Source: Chitinivibrio alkaliphilus ACht1 (GTDB lineage: Bacteria; Fibrobacterota; Chitinivibrionia; Chitinivibrionales; Chitinivibrionaceae). Taken from it: 37,189 nt of DNA. Under the pieces are notes generated by a model. That model made no database searches, was not told the origin of the DNA, and saw only the letters and a list, made by a program, of their open reading frames with translations. Below, in pieces: positions 22,616-31,675 of the stretch; position 1 is the stretch's first letter, and the number at the start of each line of letters is the position of its first letter. The stretch spans positions 1-37,189 of the forward strand of contig NZ_ASJR01000020.1 in assembly GCF_000474745.1 (NCBI RefSeq), read 5' to 3'. The translations under genes and the position numbers were made by a program.

Positions 22616-23371
22616 TTAGTTTTTAATTTTATATCCCCGTTTAAAGAGGAGGGCAGTTAAAAAGAAGAGTACCATAAGGGTACCTCCGGTAATACAGAGA
22701 GATAGGAGCGGGGAAACATCGGACATGCCGAGAAAGGAGTAGCGCATAAGATCAATCATATAGTATATGGGGTTTACCCGTGACAGCTGCGCGTAGAGAG
22801 GAGGAAGAGACTGCACAGAATAGAAAATGCCGCTGAGAAATGTAAGGGGAGTGATAACAAAATTTGAAAAAATAGAGACATGGTCAAACTTTTCTGCCCA
22901 GAGACCAGCTAAAATACCAAGGGTTGAGAAGACCCCCGACACAAGTAGTGCCGTTGTTAGTGCCAGAAAAGGGTACGCTACGGCTCCTCCGTAAAAGAAG
23001 ATCGATACAAGGTAAATAACACTCCCCACCAGAAGGCCCCGGATGATTCCCCCAACCATGAAACCAATGGTGAGATCCCAGTGAGAGAGGGGTGCCAGGA
23101 TGAAATCCACAATATTCCCCTGATATTTGGCGATAATCAGTGATGAGGAACTATTCGCAAAGGCATTTTGCAGAAGGCTCATGAGGAGAAGCCCCGGGAT
23201 GATAAAGGTGATGTAGGGAATATCGTAGGCGGGAACCTCCCGACCTTGGAACGAGTAATCAAAAATAATGAAATAGAGGGTTGTTGATATCAGTGGAGCA
23301 AATACCGTCTGCACCGCAACCTTTGAAAACCGAAGAACTTCATGTTGTATCAGAAAATAGAGTGGTATCAT
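22616..23371 (-). CDS. ABC-2 type export permease
   Basis: A 251-residue integral membrane protein with about six hydrophobic segments, the ABC-2 pattern SGIFYSVQSLPPLY near residues 185-200, and RVNPIYYMIDLMRY, which is typical of YadH/NodJ-like permeases. The C terminus ends in a basic tail (FKRGYKIKN). It overlaps the ATPase gene by four bases (ATGA). The pair would form one exporter with two permeases and two ATPases. Substrate cannot be told from sequence; multidrug or polysaccharide/lipid export is usual in the family. Confidence 0.92.
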   Translation of the reverse strand: MIPLYFLIQHEVLRFSKVAVQTVFAPLISTTLYFIIFDYSFQGREVPAYDIPYITFIIPGLLLMSLLQNAFANSSSSLIIAKYQGNIVDFILAPLSHWDLTIGFMVGGIIRGLLVGSVIYLVSIFFYGGAVAYPFLALTTALLVSGVFSTLGILAGLWAEKFDHVSIFSNFVITPLTFLSGIFYSVQSLPPLYAQLSRVNPIYYMIDLMRYSFLGMSDVSPLLSLCITGGTLMVLFFLTALLFKRGYKIKN

Positions 23372-24288
23372 ACATCCTCCGTGTGAGGTCGTACAAGGGT
23401 CAGAAACACCTCTTCCAGGCGTGGGCTTGAAATATCCATGTCAAGAATGGTAACCCCTTGTGCAACTAAGGTGGTAATACAGGTGTTGAGATCTGCCTGT
23501 TTTAGTTCAAATTCGGCGGTGTGTTCTCCCAAGAGAGTCCCCCTGTTTCGTAGCTTCCAGGGAACCGTCTCTTGGCTCGGAAGGGTGCCACGATAGGTGA
23601 TTTTCAGGATTTTCCTATCCACAAGATTCATGAGGTTTTCCTTGGTGTCTATGGCGGTAATTTCCCCTCTGTCCAGAATGGCGATACGATCACAGAGTTC
23701 TTCTGCCTCTTCCAAATAATGGGTGGTGAGGATAATTGTTTTTCCCCGCTGGTTTAAGATACGGATGTACTCCCACAGAGAGTTGCGTAACTCTATATCA
23801 ACCCCCGCGGTGGGTTCATCAAGAACGATAATCTCTGGATCATGCACCAGGGCTTTTGCAATGAGAAGCCGACGTTTCATTCCCCCGGAAAGGTTTCTCG
23901 GATTAGCCTCTGCTTTGTCATGTAGCCCCAGAGCCGTCAGAATTTCATCGATGCGGTCTTCGTTTTTCCGTATGCCGAAATAGCCCGATTGAATACGCAA
24001 GGTTTGTCGCACATTGAAAAAGGGATCTAAGGCGATCTCTTGAGGAACAATTCCGATCTTTTTTTTCGCTTGAAGGGGGTTCTGCGCCAGATCAACCCCA
24101 TCAATGTGTACTGTCCCGCTATCACGACGCACCATATGCCCGAGAATGCCAATGAGGGTTGTTTTTCCGGCGCCGTTTGGGCCAAGAAGGCCGAAAAACT
24201 CACCCCTGTTAATTGTTAAGTTTGTTTCTTTCAGGGCACGCACATCGCCGTACTGTTTACTCACCTTATGAAACGTAATAATTGACAC
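23368..24288 (-). CDS. ABC-2 exporter ATPase
   Basis: A 306-residue ATPase with Walker A (GPNGAGKTT), Q-loop (IVPQE), signature (LSGGMKRR), Walker B (IIVLDEPTAG) and H-loop (TTHYLEEAE). The C-terminal extension of about 80 residues is of the DrrA/YadG kind. The start is taken as GTG at 24288 (VSIITFHKVSKQYG), which has AAAGGA eight bases upstream; the open frame adds 15 upstream residues that do not fit the family. Translationally coupled to the permease gene and transcribed divergently from the sulfhydrylase gene. Confidence 0.93.
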   Translation of the reverse strand: MSIITFHKVSKQYGDVRALKETNLTINRGEFFGLLGPNGAGKTTLIGILGHMVRRDSGTVHIDGVDLAQNPLQAKKKIGIVPQEIALDPFFNVRQTLRIQSGYFGIRKNEDRIDEILTALGLHDKAEANPRNLSGGMKRRLLIAKALVHDPEIIVLDEPTAGVDIELRNSLWEYIRILNQRGKTIILTTHYLEEAEELCDRIAILDRGEITAIDTKENLMNLVDRKILKITYRGTLPSQETVPWKLRNRGTLLGEHTAEFELKQADLNTCITTLVAQGVTILDMDISSPRLEEVFLTLVRPHTEDV

Positions 24289-24378
24289 AGGGCATATCCT
24301 TTCTCCGCGAATCTCATACAGGAAAAATACCATATGAAGCGGGGGGATCGAAGAAATATTAAAAAAACTATTTTAATG

Positions 24379-24408
24379 TTGACTTCATATATAAGGAATT
24401 AATATATT
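24379..24408 (+). promoter_or_regulatory. Sigma-70-type promoter of the sulfhydrylase gene
   Basis: TTGACT, 18 bases, TATATT, five of six matches to each consensus box, in the A/T-rich divergent gap 54 bases before the ATG. I found no riboswitch (SAM or other) in the short leader. Confidence 0.55.
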
Positions 24409-24461
24409 GAAATTTCAGATATGGTCTGTACCGAATAAAAATACATTGTCAAGGAGTTATT

Positions 24462-25742
24462 ATGGCGTATCATGCAGAAACAGTGGCAGTTCACGGGGGA
24501 CACACCCCTGACGAGACAACCCTAAGCCGGGGAGTTCCCGTCTATCGTACCAGTTCCTATGTATTTAAAAGCACGGAACATGCGGCAAATCTTTTTGGAT
24601 TGAAGGAGCTGGGAAATATTTACAGCCGCCTTACTAATCCCACCACGGAAATTTTGGAAAATCGCATCACTGAACTCGAGGGCGGTGCTGCAACGGTTGC
24701 CCTGGCGTCGGGAACCTCCGCAATTTTCAGTACTATCGTAACCATTGCTCGGGCTGGGGATCATCTCGTTTCGGCCAATAATCTCTATGGCGGAACCTAT
24801 ACGCAGTTTGATTCAATTTTGCCCGACCTTGGTATTACCACGACCTTTGTAGACCCAACAAATCCTCAAAATTTTGCAGCGGCGATTCAGGAAAAAACGC
24901 GGGCGATCTACATTGAAGCCATTGGAAACCCTGCCCTGGAAGTAACGGATATTGAAGCAGTGGCTTCCATTGCCCATGAGGCGGGGCTTCCCCTTATTGT
25001 AGATGCAACCTTTACAACACCGGCTTTGCTGCGAGCCATCGATCATGGAGCAGACATTGTTATCAACTCGCTCACCAAGTGGATTGGTGGACATGGAACC
25101 GGTCTGGGAGGAAGTATTACCGACGCCGGACGGTTTAACTGGGCCGGGGGAAGACACCCCTTGTTTACAGAGCCTGACTCAAATTATCACGGTTTACGGT
25201 GGGCCCATGATCTTCCTGAACCCTTGGCTCCCATCGCCTTTGCTCTCCGGGTGCGCACTGTGCCCCTGCGTAATCTCGGTGGTTCTATTAGCCCGGACAA
25301 CTCATGGCTGTTTCTCCAAGGGCTTGAAACGCTTCATTTACGTATGAAGAAACATGTGGAAAACACGCAGGCCGTGGCAGAATATCTGGAAGGGCATCCG
25401 GCCGTGGCGTGGGTAAAGTATCCCGGACTTGCGTCACATCCCACCCATGAAACAGCAAAGCGGTATTTAAAAAACGGCTTTGGCGGGGTGGTAGTATTTG
25501 GCCTGAAGAGTGGATACGACGGGGCAGTCCGGCTGATTGACTCAATCTCTCTTTTCTCCCATCTTGCCAATGTGGGAGATGCAAAGAGCTTAATTCTGCA
25601 CCCTTCGTCAACGTCACATAGTCAGCTTTCAGAGGAGCAGCTCACCGATGCGGGTATTACTCCCGACTTAATCCGTCTCTCCATTGGGATAGAACATGTG
25701 GATGATATTATTGGTGCCTTGGCAGAGGTACTTGATTCCTAA
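24462..25742 (+). CDS. O-acetylhomoserine sulfhydrylase (MetY family)
   Basis: PLP enzyme of the Cys/Met metabolism family, 426 residues, that makes homocysteine from O-acetylhomoserine and sulfide. Motifs: [10 protein letters not shown] at the N terminus, [16 protein letters not shown], the PLP lysine in [13 protein letters not shown], and [10 protein letters not shown] with SIGIEHVDD at the C terminus. The length of 426 and the H-G-T-G insert fit MetY rather than the shorter cystathionine gamma-synthase. A clear AAGGAG precedes the ATG. Not operonic with the Rrf2/cysK group 2 kb upstream, but it is the second sulfide-fixing enzyme in the window. Confidence 0.94.
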   Translation: MAYHAETVAVHGGHTPDETTLSRGVPVYRTSSYVFKSTEHAANLFGLKELGNIYSRLTNPTTEILENRITELEGGAATVALASGTSAIFSTIVTIARAGDHLVSANNLYGGTYTQFDSILPDLGITTTFVDPTNPQNFAAAIQEKTRAIYIEAIGNPALEVTDIEAVASIAHEAGLPLIVDATFTTPALLRAIDHGADIVINSLTKWIGGHGTGLGGSITDAGRFNWAGGRHPLFTEPDSNYHGLRWAHDLPEPLAPIAFALRVRTVPLRNLGGSISPDNSWLFLQGLETLHLRMKKHVENTQAVAEYLEGHPAVAWVKYPGLASHPTHETAKRYLKNGFGGVVVFGLKSGYDGAVRLIDSISLFSHLANVGDAKSLILHPSSTSHSQLSEEQLTDAGITPDLIRLSIGIEHVDDIIGALAEVLDS

Positions 25743-25763
25743 GACGTTTCTTACTCTGGCAAC

Positions 25764-25785
25764 AGGAAGGATTTCGGTCCTTCCT
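25764..25785 (+). terminator. Hairpin after the sulfhydrylase gene
   Basis: AGGAAGGA and TCCTTCCT form a perfect eight-pair stem with a six-base loop, 22 bases after the stop codon. There is no T run, so classic intrinsic termination is uncertain; it may serve to stabilise the transcript end. Confidence 0.5.
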
Positions 25786-25821
25786 CATAATCTGTAAGGA
25801 GTAGTTTGTCCCGCTGCTCCA

Positions 25822-25846
25822 TGCAGGAAAAGACCTTTCCTGCATC
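25822..25846. other. Perfect 10-base inverted repeat before the Wzi-like gene
   Basis: ATGCAGGAAA and TTTCCTGCAT flank a five-base loop, 69 bases before the start of the next gene. It lacks a T run. It could be a second processing hairpin, a leader structure or a protein-binding dyad. Confidence 0.5.
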
Positions 25847-25914
25847 CCCTTAGTGGCTGTGCGCGTGTGGTGGAGCATAACATATATTCCTCTTTCAATC
25901 ATTTTGGAGGTTAC

Positions 25915-27351
25915 ATGCGTGTCTACTCCCTCGCTCTTCTGTTTATCCTTGCTGGTATGGTTGCCACATCCCCCTTGCCTACATATGATGCGGCAAATCC
26001 CCTTCCCCTGTATTATCAAATTGAGCGATCGCCCCTTCACGGTCCTGCTTCATATACCTTCACAAGAGATTCTGAATTTCTCCGTGCTCATCATCTGGAA
26101 GGGGTTGTTTTTGGGGAGTTCCTTACGGGCTCATCCTCTCTTCTCACAGATCAACGCACCTTACTACTGTTGCGGGATTCCATTGTCTATGAGGATTTTT
26201 CTGTGGATATGCGTATCCGCATTGATAATATTCCCACGGGTGATCAGTATGATAATTTTGATGCCGCATGGATTCACCACTCCGATTCCATGAGTATGAT
26301 TTACGATCTGGATAAGATTTATCTGGAGTATCGCGCCCCCTCTGTTGTAACCCTTGGGGCGGGAAAACGCCGGTATAATTGGGGGCCCCTCATGCTTGGG
26401 GGACTCATGCTTTCAGACTGGAATGAAGGGTTTTTCTCGATCTATCAGCGGTATGATGCGGGTCCCTTTTCTCTCCAGGGGATGACTGCTCAGCTGGATA
26501 GTTACACCCCCGAAGGCGGAGATGGCCGGCATTTAGAAGATCGTGAACGGCTTCATCGGTATATTTCCGCAGCCCGCCTCTCCTATGAGCATGAACGGTT
26601 TTCTCTGGCCCTTTCTCAAGCTACGGTGTATGCCGGGGTGGGACGTTCCTGGGAGATTCAATATCTATTCCCCTTCATCCCCTTCCATTACGCCAAAATG
26701 TCTACGTGGCGCTATGCCAACTGGGGGAATAAATCCCTTGGGTCCATGGACGGTTCCGTTCGGTTTCTGGATGATCGTGTAACTCTGTATGGAGAGCTTC
26801 TGGTGGATGATTTACAACAGCGAAAAACCGAGTCCTCCAAGACCCGGCAGAATCACCTGGGTCGCATGGCCGGTCTGCGTGTGGATGATCTTGCGGATAT
26901 GTACGGATTCCTTGAGGGCGGCACCATTACCAGTTTTACCTATAATCATGTGAGCCCTCCCTTACGCTATCTCAATACGCGTGGGTTTATCGGCTCTCCC
27001 CTTGGGCCAGATACACAGCTGTTCTGGGGGCGCGTGGGACGACAGTTTCCACAGAATCTTTCAGCGGATGTTACGTGGTGGTTGAAGTGGAGTGGCGAGC
27101 GTCGTGATCTTTCCCGGGAGTATCCACACCCGTCGGTAAATAATACGATTGATGATCCCATCCCTTATGGGGTGGTTGAACGGGAAGCCTTACTTTTTTT
27201 ACGTTCATCCTGGAATAACCCCTGGGGGGCTCTCTCTGTCACCGTGGGGCATCTTGCCTATGATAACTATGAGAATCAGGAAGATCAGGAAAAGACAACT
27301 TTTTTTGCGGGGATTTCTTTAGAAACAGCCCTGCGTGCTCGGTGGGAGTAA
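25915..27351 (+). CDS. Wzi-like capsule assembly outer-membrane protein
   Basis: About 478 residues: signal peptide (MRVYSLALLFILAGMVATS), then a long region with alternating, aromatic-rich segments typical of an outer-membrane barrel. The segment GAGKRRYNWGPLMLGGLMLSDWN matches the Wzi/Caps_assemb_Wzi signature (aromatic-x-WG-P). Wzi proteins are lectin-like barrels that help attach capsule to the cell surface. The ATG at 25915 is set by GGAGG and by the signal peptide. It lies directly before, and converges with, the polysaccharide gene set, which supports the role. No terminal Phe is present (ends RARWE), so the barrel assignment is less secure than the family assignment. Confidence 0.8.
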   Translation: MRVYSLALLFILAGMVATSPLPTYDAANPLPLYYQIERSPLHGPASYTFTRDSEFLRAHHLEGVVFGEFLTGSSSLLTDQRTLLLLRDSIVYEDFSVDMRIRIDNIPTGDQYDNFDAAWIHHSDSMSMIYDLDKIYLEYRAPSVVTLGAGKRRYNWGPLMLGGLMLSDWNEGFFSIYQRYDAGPFSLQGMTAQLDSYTPEGGDGRHLEDRERLHRYISAARLSYEHERFSLALSQATVYAGVGRSWEIQYLFPFIPFHYAKMSTWRYANWGNKSLGSMDGSVRFLDDRVTLYGELLVDDLQQRKTESSKTRQNHLGRMAGLRVDDLADMYGFLEGGTITSFTYNHVSPPLRYLNTRGFIGSPLGPDTQLFWGRVGRQFPQNLSADVTWWLKWSGERRDLSREYPHPSVNNTIDDPIPYGVVEREALLFLRSSWNNPWGALSVTVGHLAYDNYENQEDQEKTTFFAGISLETALRARWE

Positions 27352-27392
27352 GGAGTGTTCTTTGGGGAGAATCTCCGAGAAGGGGGCATCTC

Positions 27393-28349
27393 TTATTTTT
27401 GAAAATACCCTGTATACCACTCTACAAAGCGGGGGATGCCCTCAGATATTGGGGTTTTTGGGGAATACCCCAGTTTTTTCTGAGCCTTTGCAATATCCGC
27501 ATAGGTCTCTTTTACATCCCCCGGCTGCATGGGAAGCAGTTCTATGGCAACTTTTTTACCTAAGGCAGTCCCAAGGGTGTTCACAAAATCCATGAGGTTT
27601 TCAGCCCTGTGGTTCCCCAAATTAAATATTTCATACTGATCAAGCCCTTCAGTAAAAAGCGCGGCCTCTATACCTGTTATAATATCATCAATATAGGTGA
27701 AATCACGTTTCATATCACCGTGATTAAAAACGGGAATAGTCATGTCCGCAAGAATCTTCTTCGTAAAGGTCCAGTAGGCCATGTCGGGGCGTCCCCAGGG
27801 GCCATACACGGTAAAAAAGCGCACCCCCACAGTCTGAATATCGTAGAGATGGGAATAGGTATGCGCCATGAGCTCATTTGCTTTTTTGCTTGCAGCATAG
27901 AGACTCACCGGAGAGTCTACTGTATCTGATTCTGAAAAAAAAACTTTCCTATTTCCCCCATAAACACTTGAAGACGATGCGTAGACAAGGCGTTTTACTG
28001 AGTAGTGGCGACACATCTCAAGAATGTTGAGAAAGCCTGTGAGGTTGGATTGGGCGTAGACATGAGGATTTTCAATCGAGTAGCGAACACCCGCCTGTGC
28101 TGCTAAGTTGCACACTACGTCAATCTTAAAACGTTTAAAAAGGCCCTGCAAGGAATTTAGACTTTCAAGGGAGAGGTGTACCCCTTCAAAATGTTCGTGG
28201 ACCGTGAGTTGTTTCCACCGCTCAACCTTTAGAGATACATCGTAGTAGTCATTAAAATTATCTACTCCTATGACGGAGTACCCCTCACGGAGGAGTCTTT
28301 GTGCAAGATGAAAGCCGATGAAGCCGGCTGCTCCGGTTATGAGAATCAT
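27393..28349 (-). CDS. NAD-dependent sugar epimerase, UDP-glucuronate 4-epimerase type
   Basis: Extended short-chain dehydrogenase, 318 residues. NAD-binding GAAGFIGFHLAQRLL at residues 6-20, VDNFNDYYDVSLK, the substrate-binding ASSSSVYGG and catalytic Tyr-x3-Lys (YAASKKANE), then RDFTYIDD. The NFNDYYD sequence is characteristic of UDP-glucuronate 4-epimerases, which make UDP-galacturonate, an acidic building block of capsules. Start 28349 fits the family N terminus (MILITGAAG) and has AAGG upstream; the open frame extends 38 residues further. Last minus-strand gene of the polysaccharide locus, facing the Wzi-like gene. Confidence 0.9.
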   Translation of the reverse strand: MILITGAAGFIGFHLAQRLLREGYSVIGVDNFNDYYDVSLKVERWKQLTVHEHFEGVHLSLESLNSLQGLFKRFKIDVVCNLAAQAGVRYSIENPHVYAQSNLTGFLNILEMCRHYSVKRLVYASSSSVYGGNRKVFFSESDTVDSPVSLYAASKKANELMAHTYSHLYDIQTVGVRFFTVYGPWGRPDMAYWTFTKKILADMTIPVFNHGDMKRDFTYIDDIITGIEAALFTEGLDQYEIFNLGNHRAENLMDFVNTLGTALGKKVAIELLPMQPGDVKETYADIAKAQKKLGYSPKTPISEGIPRFVEWYTGYFQK

Positions 28350-28542
28350 ACCAGTACCTTTTCTGTTTCCATGGGAGAAGCTCCATGGTATGTCTCTAAT
28401 ATAATATAAGGGGTGAGGGAATAGATTGAGAGGCACGTGATTCGTGTAGGTGAGAGAGCCCATGGAGTTATTGGCAATTGTGGTTATTCTGTACGCGACG
28501 ACACTTTTTTACCGGCAATACAAAGCGGATACTCTGTAGATT

Positions 28543-29295
28543 TTATTTATTCTTTCGAATACCGTGCCAGGTATAGTGAGCGATATAGTAGAGGCTCTGT
28601 GCCACGGAAATCCCCTCTATGCGCCGGTAAATATACCACTGTCCCCGAAGTTTTTTAAATTTGTTGCGCGACAGGGAGTGTTCTCCAATACGGTACCGTG
28701 CAAGATTTGCCGGAACACACCAGGCGTGGTCCACCTCTTTTAGCAGTTTCAGCCAGAGGGCATAATCCTGTCCCCGTCGAAGGAGCGGCATGGAAATGTC
28801 CGTAAAGGCGGTTCGATCTATCATCACGGTGAGACAGCCGATGGAGCAGGTCCGTAAGAGATCTCTATGGGAGACTCTTTCAGGAAAGCGCAGATCCCTG
28901 GGAAGATCATTTCCCCCATCATCTATCACCGAGTAGTGGGTATAGGTGAAGGCATGACCCTCTTCTTTCATATATGCAAGCTGTTTTTCCAGTTTATCCG
29001 GTGTCCAGAGGTCATCGGCATCGAGAAAGGCGATATATCTGCCCCGTGATTTTTTTATGGAGTTGTTTCGTGCCACGGCGGCACCGCTGTTTTTTTCAAG
29101 CTGAAAGACCCGGATGCGGGGATCTTTTTTGGCGGCAGCACGGAGAATGTCCATGGTGGTATCCGTGGAGCAGTCATCGGTAATGCAGAGTTCCCAGTTT
29201 TGAAACGTCTGAGCCTGTATGGAGGCTATGGTATGGGCCACAACATCGGCGCAATTATAGGCGGGGGTGATTATGGATACGACGGGAGTATTCAT
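28543..29295 (-). CDS. Family 2 glycosyltransferase
   Basis: A 250-residue inverting GT-A enzyme without membrane segments. It starts MNTPVVSIITPAYNCADVV; the nucleotide-sugar acidic motif is AFLDADDLW at about 90-98, and SIGCLTVMIDR and RGQDYALWLKLL match acceptor-site motifs. It probably adds one sugar to the lipid-linked repeat unit of the polysaccharide. The ATG at 29295 follows GGAGG and overlaps the stop of the preceding beta-propeller gene (ATGA). Sugar specificity cannot be read from sequence. Confidence 0.92.
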   Translation of the reverse strand: MNTPVVSIITPAYNCADVVAHTIASIQAQTFQNWELCITDDCSTDTTMDILRAAAKKDPRIRVFQLEKNSGAAVARNNSIKKSRGRYIAFLDADDLWTPDKLEKQLAYMKEEGHAFTYTHYSVIDDGGNDLPRDLRFPERVSHRDLLRTCSIGCLTVMIDRTAFTDISMPLLRRGQDYALWLKLLKEVDHAWCVPANLARYRIGEHSLSRNKFKKLRGQWYIYRRIEGISVAQSLYYIAHYTWHGIRKNK

Positions 29296-30554
29296 GCATC
29301 CTCCAGGGGAAGTATGGCCAGAGATCGGCGTCCTGCGTAGGAACAATCCACGGCAATACGATCTCCGGCACGATTCCATCGGGGATGGAGATCGGCCCGG
29401 AAGAGCTCCTGAAACCGAAAGGGGGCATAGAGCTTTGCCACGGGGTGTACCGTGGGATCGGGGGCAATGCCAGGCAAATAGAGCAGATGCTGATGCCGTT
29501 TTTTGTCCGGGTAGGTATCGGTGACAATACGACCCGTGGGGATATGGCAACAGGGATGCCCATCCACGGCAAGGGCGGGATGAGTGAGGGGAAACTTTTC
29601 TGAACCGTCTTTGTGCACTACCCCATAGTAGTCTGTTCCGTTCTTTCCTTCGTAAAAGGCAAGGATACCATGGGAATCAATCCAGCAGAAATGAGAGACC
29701 ATGGTGCCCGTGTCTGCAGCGGTGAGGGTGTGGGTGGTGAGATTGAGAAAATAGAGACGGGTTTCGTTTCGTTTTCCCCGATGTACCCACCGGTGGAAAA
29801 AGGCAACGGTATTGCTGTCGGGGGAAAATTGCGGGTGGGAAACATAGTGATAGGCTCCGTCCATGGAGGCCAAGGGATTTGTTTCGCGCAGTTGCGCTAT
29901 GGGAACGGTATGGATGGTGTCGGTAAAGCCTTCGTTCGTTCGTGCAAGAATAGAAAACCCACCGGTCTCTTGCGGTACATTCTCATTGCCCTCATCTTCC
30001 TGTACCCCTTGATACTCATAGCCGTGAAGTCCCGTTCCAAAACGATAGAAGCTGATGTGGGCAAGGTAGTTTCCACAGGGGCTTATGGCACCCGCCGCAG
30101 GACCGAAATCTTTTGCCGCTTCTCCGGCTGAGGCGATATGGTTCAGGCGTGGGGTCTTCTCTGCGCTGAGGTCATTATAAAATACTCCCCCATGAATTGG
30201 ATCCCATTGCAGCATGGCCCCCTGCTGCCAGTTCCACGCCCGGGTTGTTCCCAGGGGGGTGAAATGACGCAGTTGCACATCATCAAAATAGCCAATTTCC
30301 ACGGGTACGCCCCGTTTTCGTTCTTTTTCCGTGGCCGGCGCCCTGTGGGCCAGAAGCTTCGTATCATCACTATTCCAGGGGCATTTATCGTGAAAGCCGA
30401 AAAAGAATCCCGGCGCACAGGCAGCAACCGCTTCGGTATTAGATTTCTTTCCCGAAGGAAGCACGTGTACCGCCTGATAGGCATTTTTGAGAAACAGCTT
30501 CAGGCGGGGATTTCGTTTTACCAGGTTGTATACTCTTTGTACCGGGGTATTCAT
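29292..30554 (-). CDS. Beta-propeller-like protein in the polysaccharide locus
   Basis: About 420 residues with repeated beta-blade signatures of the TolB/PD40 kind: CPWNSDDTKLLAH, GAISPCGNYLAHISF, HPQFSPDSNTVAFFHRW, HPRWNRAGDRIAVDC. There is no signal peptide and no membrane segment, so a cytoplasmic protein. A conserved GFHDKCPWN segment opens the propeller. No lyase or transferase motif is recognised; function unknown. The start ATG at 30554 has GGAGG upstream and overlaps the preceding gene's stop by ATGA, so it is fully part of the operon. Possible roles are sugar binding, scaffolding or cleavage of a polysaccharide. Confidence 0.75.
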   Translation of the reverse strand: MNTPVQRVYNLVKRNPRLKLFLKNAYQAVHVLPSGKKSNTEAVAACAPGFFFGFHDKCPWNSDDTKLLAHRAPATEKERKRGVPVEIGYFDDVQLRHFTPLGTTRAWNWQQGAMLQWDPIHGGVFYNDLSAEKTPRLNHIASAGEAAKDFGPAAGAISPCGNYLAHISFYRFGTGLHGYEYQGVQEDEGNENVPQETGGFSILARTNEGFTDTIHTVPIAQLRETNPLASMDGAYHYVSHPQFSPDSNTVAFFHRWVHRGKRNETRLYFLNLTTHTLTAADTGTMVSHFCWIDSHGILAFYEGKNGTDYYGVVHKDGSEKFPLTHPALAVDGHPCCHIPTGRIVTDTYPDKKRHQHLLYLPGIAPDPTVHPVAKLYAPFRFQELFRADLHPRWNRAGDRIAVDCSYAGRRSLAILPLEDA

Positions 30555-31660
30555 GAAGCATCCTCCCCGGATAAAATCTCCGTGAGACGAGCAGTCCATG
30601 TGTGGTTTTCAAGCACCTTTTTTCGTGCCAGTGAGGCCTGTTCACAGGCCAAATCCCAGTGACTGACTACCCATTCGAGCCCCGTTCTAATTTCATCGGG
30701 GGAATCTATCTCAAAAAGCTGTCCCAGTGCCCCCTCTTCCAGAAGTTCCGTGGTCTGTTTTGTCTGTGCCGCCACTATGGGTCGAGCCGCAGCCATATAT
30801 TCAAAGAGCTTTGTGGGAGACTGGAAACTGTTGAAGGTGCTGGTGGGATAAAAAAGTACATCTGCCTTTACAAGGTGGCGAGGCATATCTGCAAAGTCAA
30901 TGGGGCCGGCCAGGTGAAGCCAGGGGCGTTTTTCAGCCATGTCGCGTAGCTGTGGCATAAGGGGGCCGTCACCATAGAAAATAAACTCCAGGGGGTGTTT
31001 GTCCACAAGGCCGTCCAGGGCTTCTACGGCTGTTTCAAGTCCATACTGCGGCTTCAAAAGTCCCGCATAGACTATCCGCAGGGGCGAGTGTGGTGTGAGA
31101 GAGGCTTTTTCTATGAGTTCTTCCGGTATCCGCTCTGGGCTGATACCGTTGGGAACAACCCGGCAGGGGATGGCAAGGGTGTTTTCCACATACTCTCCCA
31201 AAAGACGGGATATACATACAACCCGGTGAGCCATACCAAGCATTGGTTTGTCAAAAACACGCAGGATAGGCTTATGTTGCGAGCCCAGGCTGTTTACTTC
31301 CAGAATAAGTTTTGTGGTACCAAGGGCTTTTTTAAGGAGGGGAAAAAGAAGGGCGGCACTGGCAGAGTAGCGCATATACACCACATCGGGGGCATGCCGG
31401 TCAATCTCTTTTTTCAGGGCGGAGAAAAACCCCGCAAGCCAAAGGAGGCGAGATGCAGGCCCCGTAGTGGTTTTTGGATGGGTAATGACGGCATGGGTAT
31501 ACTCCTCCAGATGGGGGTATGACTCCTCACTCATAAAGAGTACCTCATGTCCCTGTTCTTTCATAGCTGCGAGTATGCCCATACAATGGGCGATATGTCC
31601 CCCCACACCGTCATGCTGGGAGAAAAAATGCGGATAGGGTATTGTGTAGAGTATCTTCAT
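30551..31660 (-). CDS. Family 4 (GT-B) glycosyltransferase
   Basis: A 369-residue retaining glycosyltransferase. The N-terminal acceptor domain begins MKILYTIPYPHF, with a glycine loop at GVGGHIAH. The C-terminal donor domain has AGLLKPQYGLE, FIFYGDGPLM, and the E-x7-E-type motif region SPTKLFEYMAAARPIVA. It is probably cytoplasmic. Coupled to the beta-propeller gene downstream and separated from the polymerase gene upstream by 15 bases. Confidence 0.92.
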   Translation of the reverse strand: MKILYTIPYPHFFSQHDGVGGHIAHCMGILAAMKEQGHEVLFMSEESYPHLEEYTHAVITHPKTTTGPASRLLWLAGFFSALKKEIDRHAPDVVYMRYSASAALLFPLLKKALGTTKLILEVNSLGSQHKPILRVFDKPMLGMAHRVVCISRLLGEYVENTLAIPCRVVPNGISPERIPEELIEKASLTPHSPLRIVYAGLLKPQYGLETAVEALDGLVDKHPLEFIFYGDGPLMPQLRDMAEKRPWLHLAGPIDFADMPRHLVKADVLFYPTSTFNSFQSPTKLFEYMAAARPIVAAQTKQTTELLEEGALGQLFEIDSPDEIRTGLEWVVSHWDLACEQASLARKKVLENHTWTARLTEILSGEDAS

Positions 31661-31675
31661 GAAAATCCTTTGTGT

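Noticed and set aside
24334-24461. SAM or other sulfur riboswitch before the O-acetylhomoserine sulfhydrylase
   Set aside because: The leader after the promoter is about 50 bases, too short for known SAM riboswitches, and no conserved core is visible.
29613-30131. Plus-strand frame of about 170 codons over the beta-propeller gene
   Set aside because: Shadow of the propeller gene; no binding site and the propeller repeats are unmistakable.
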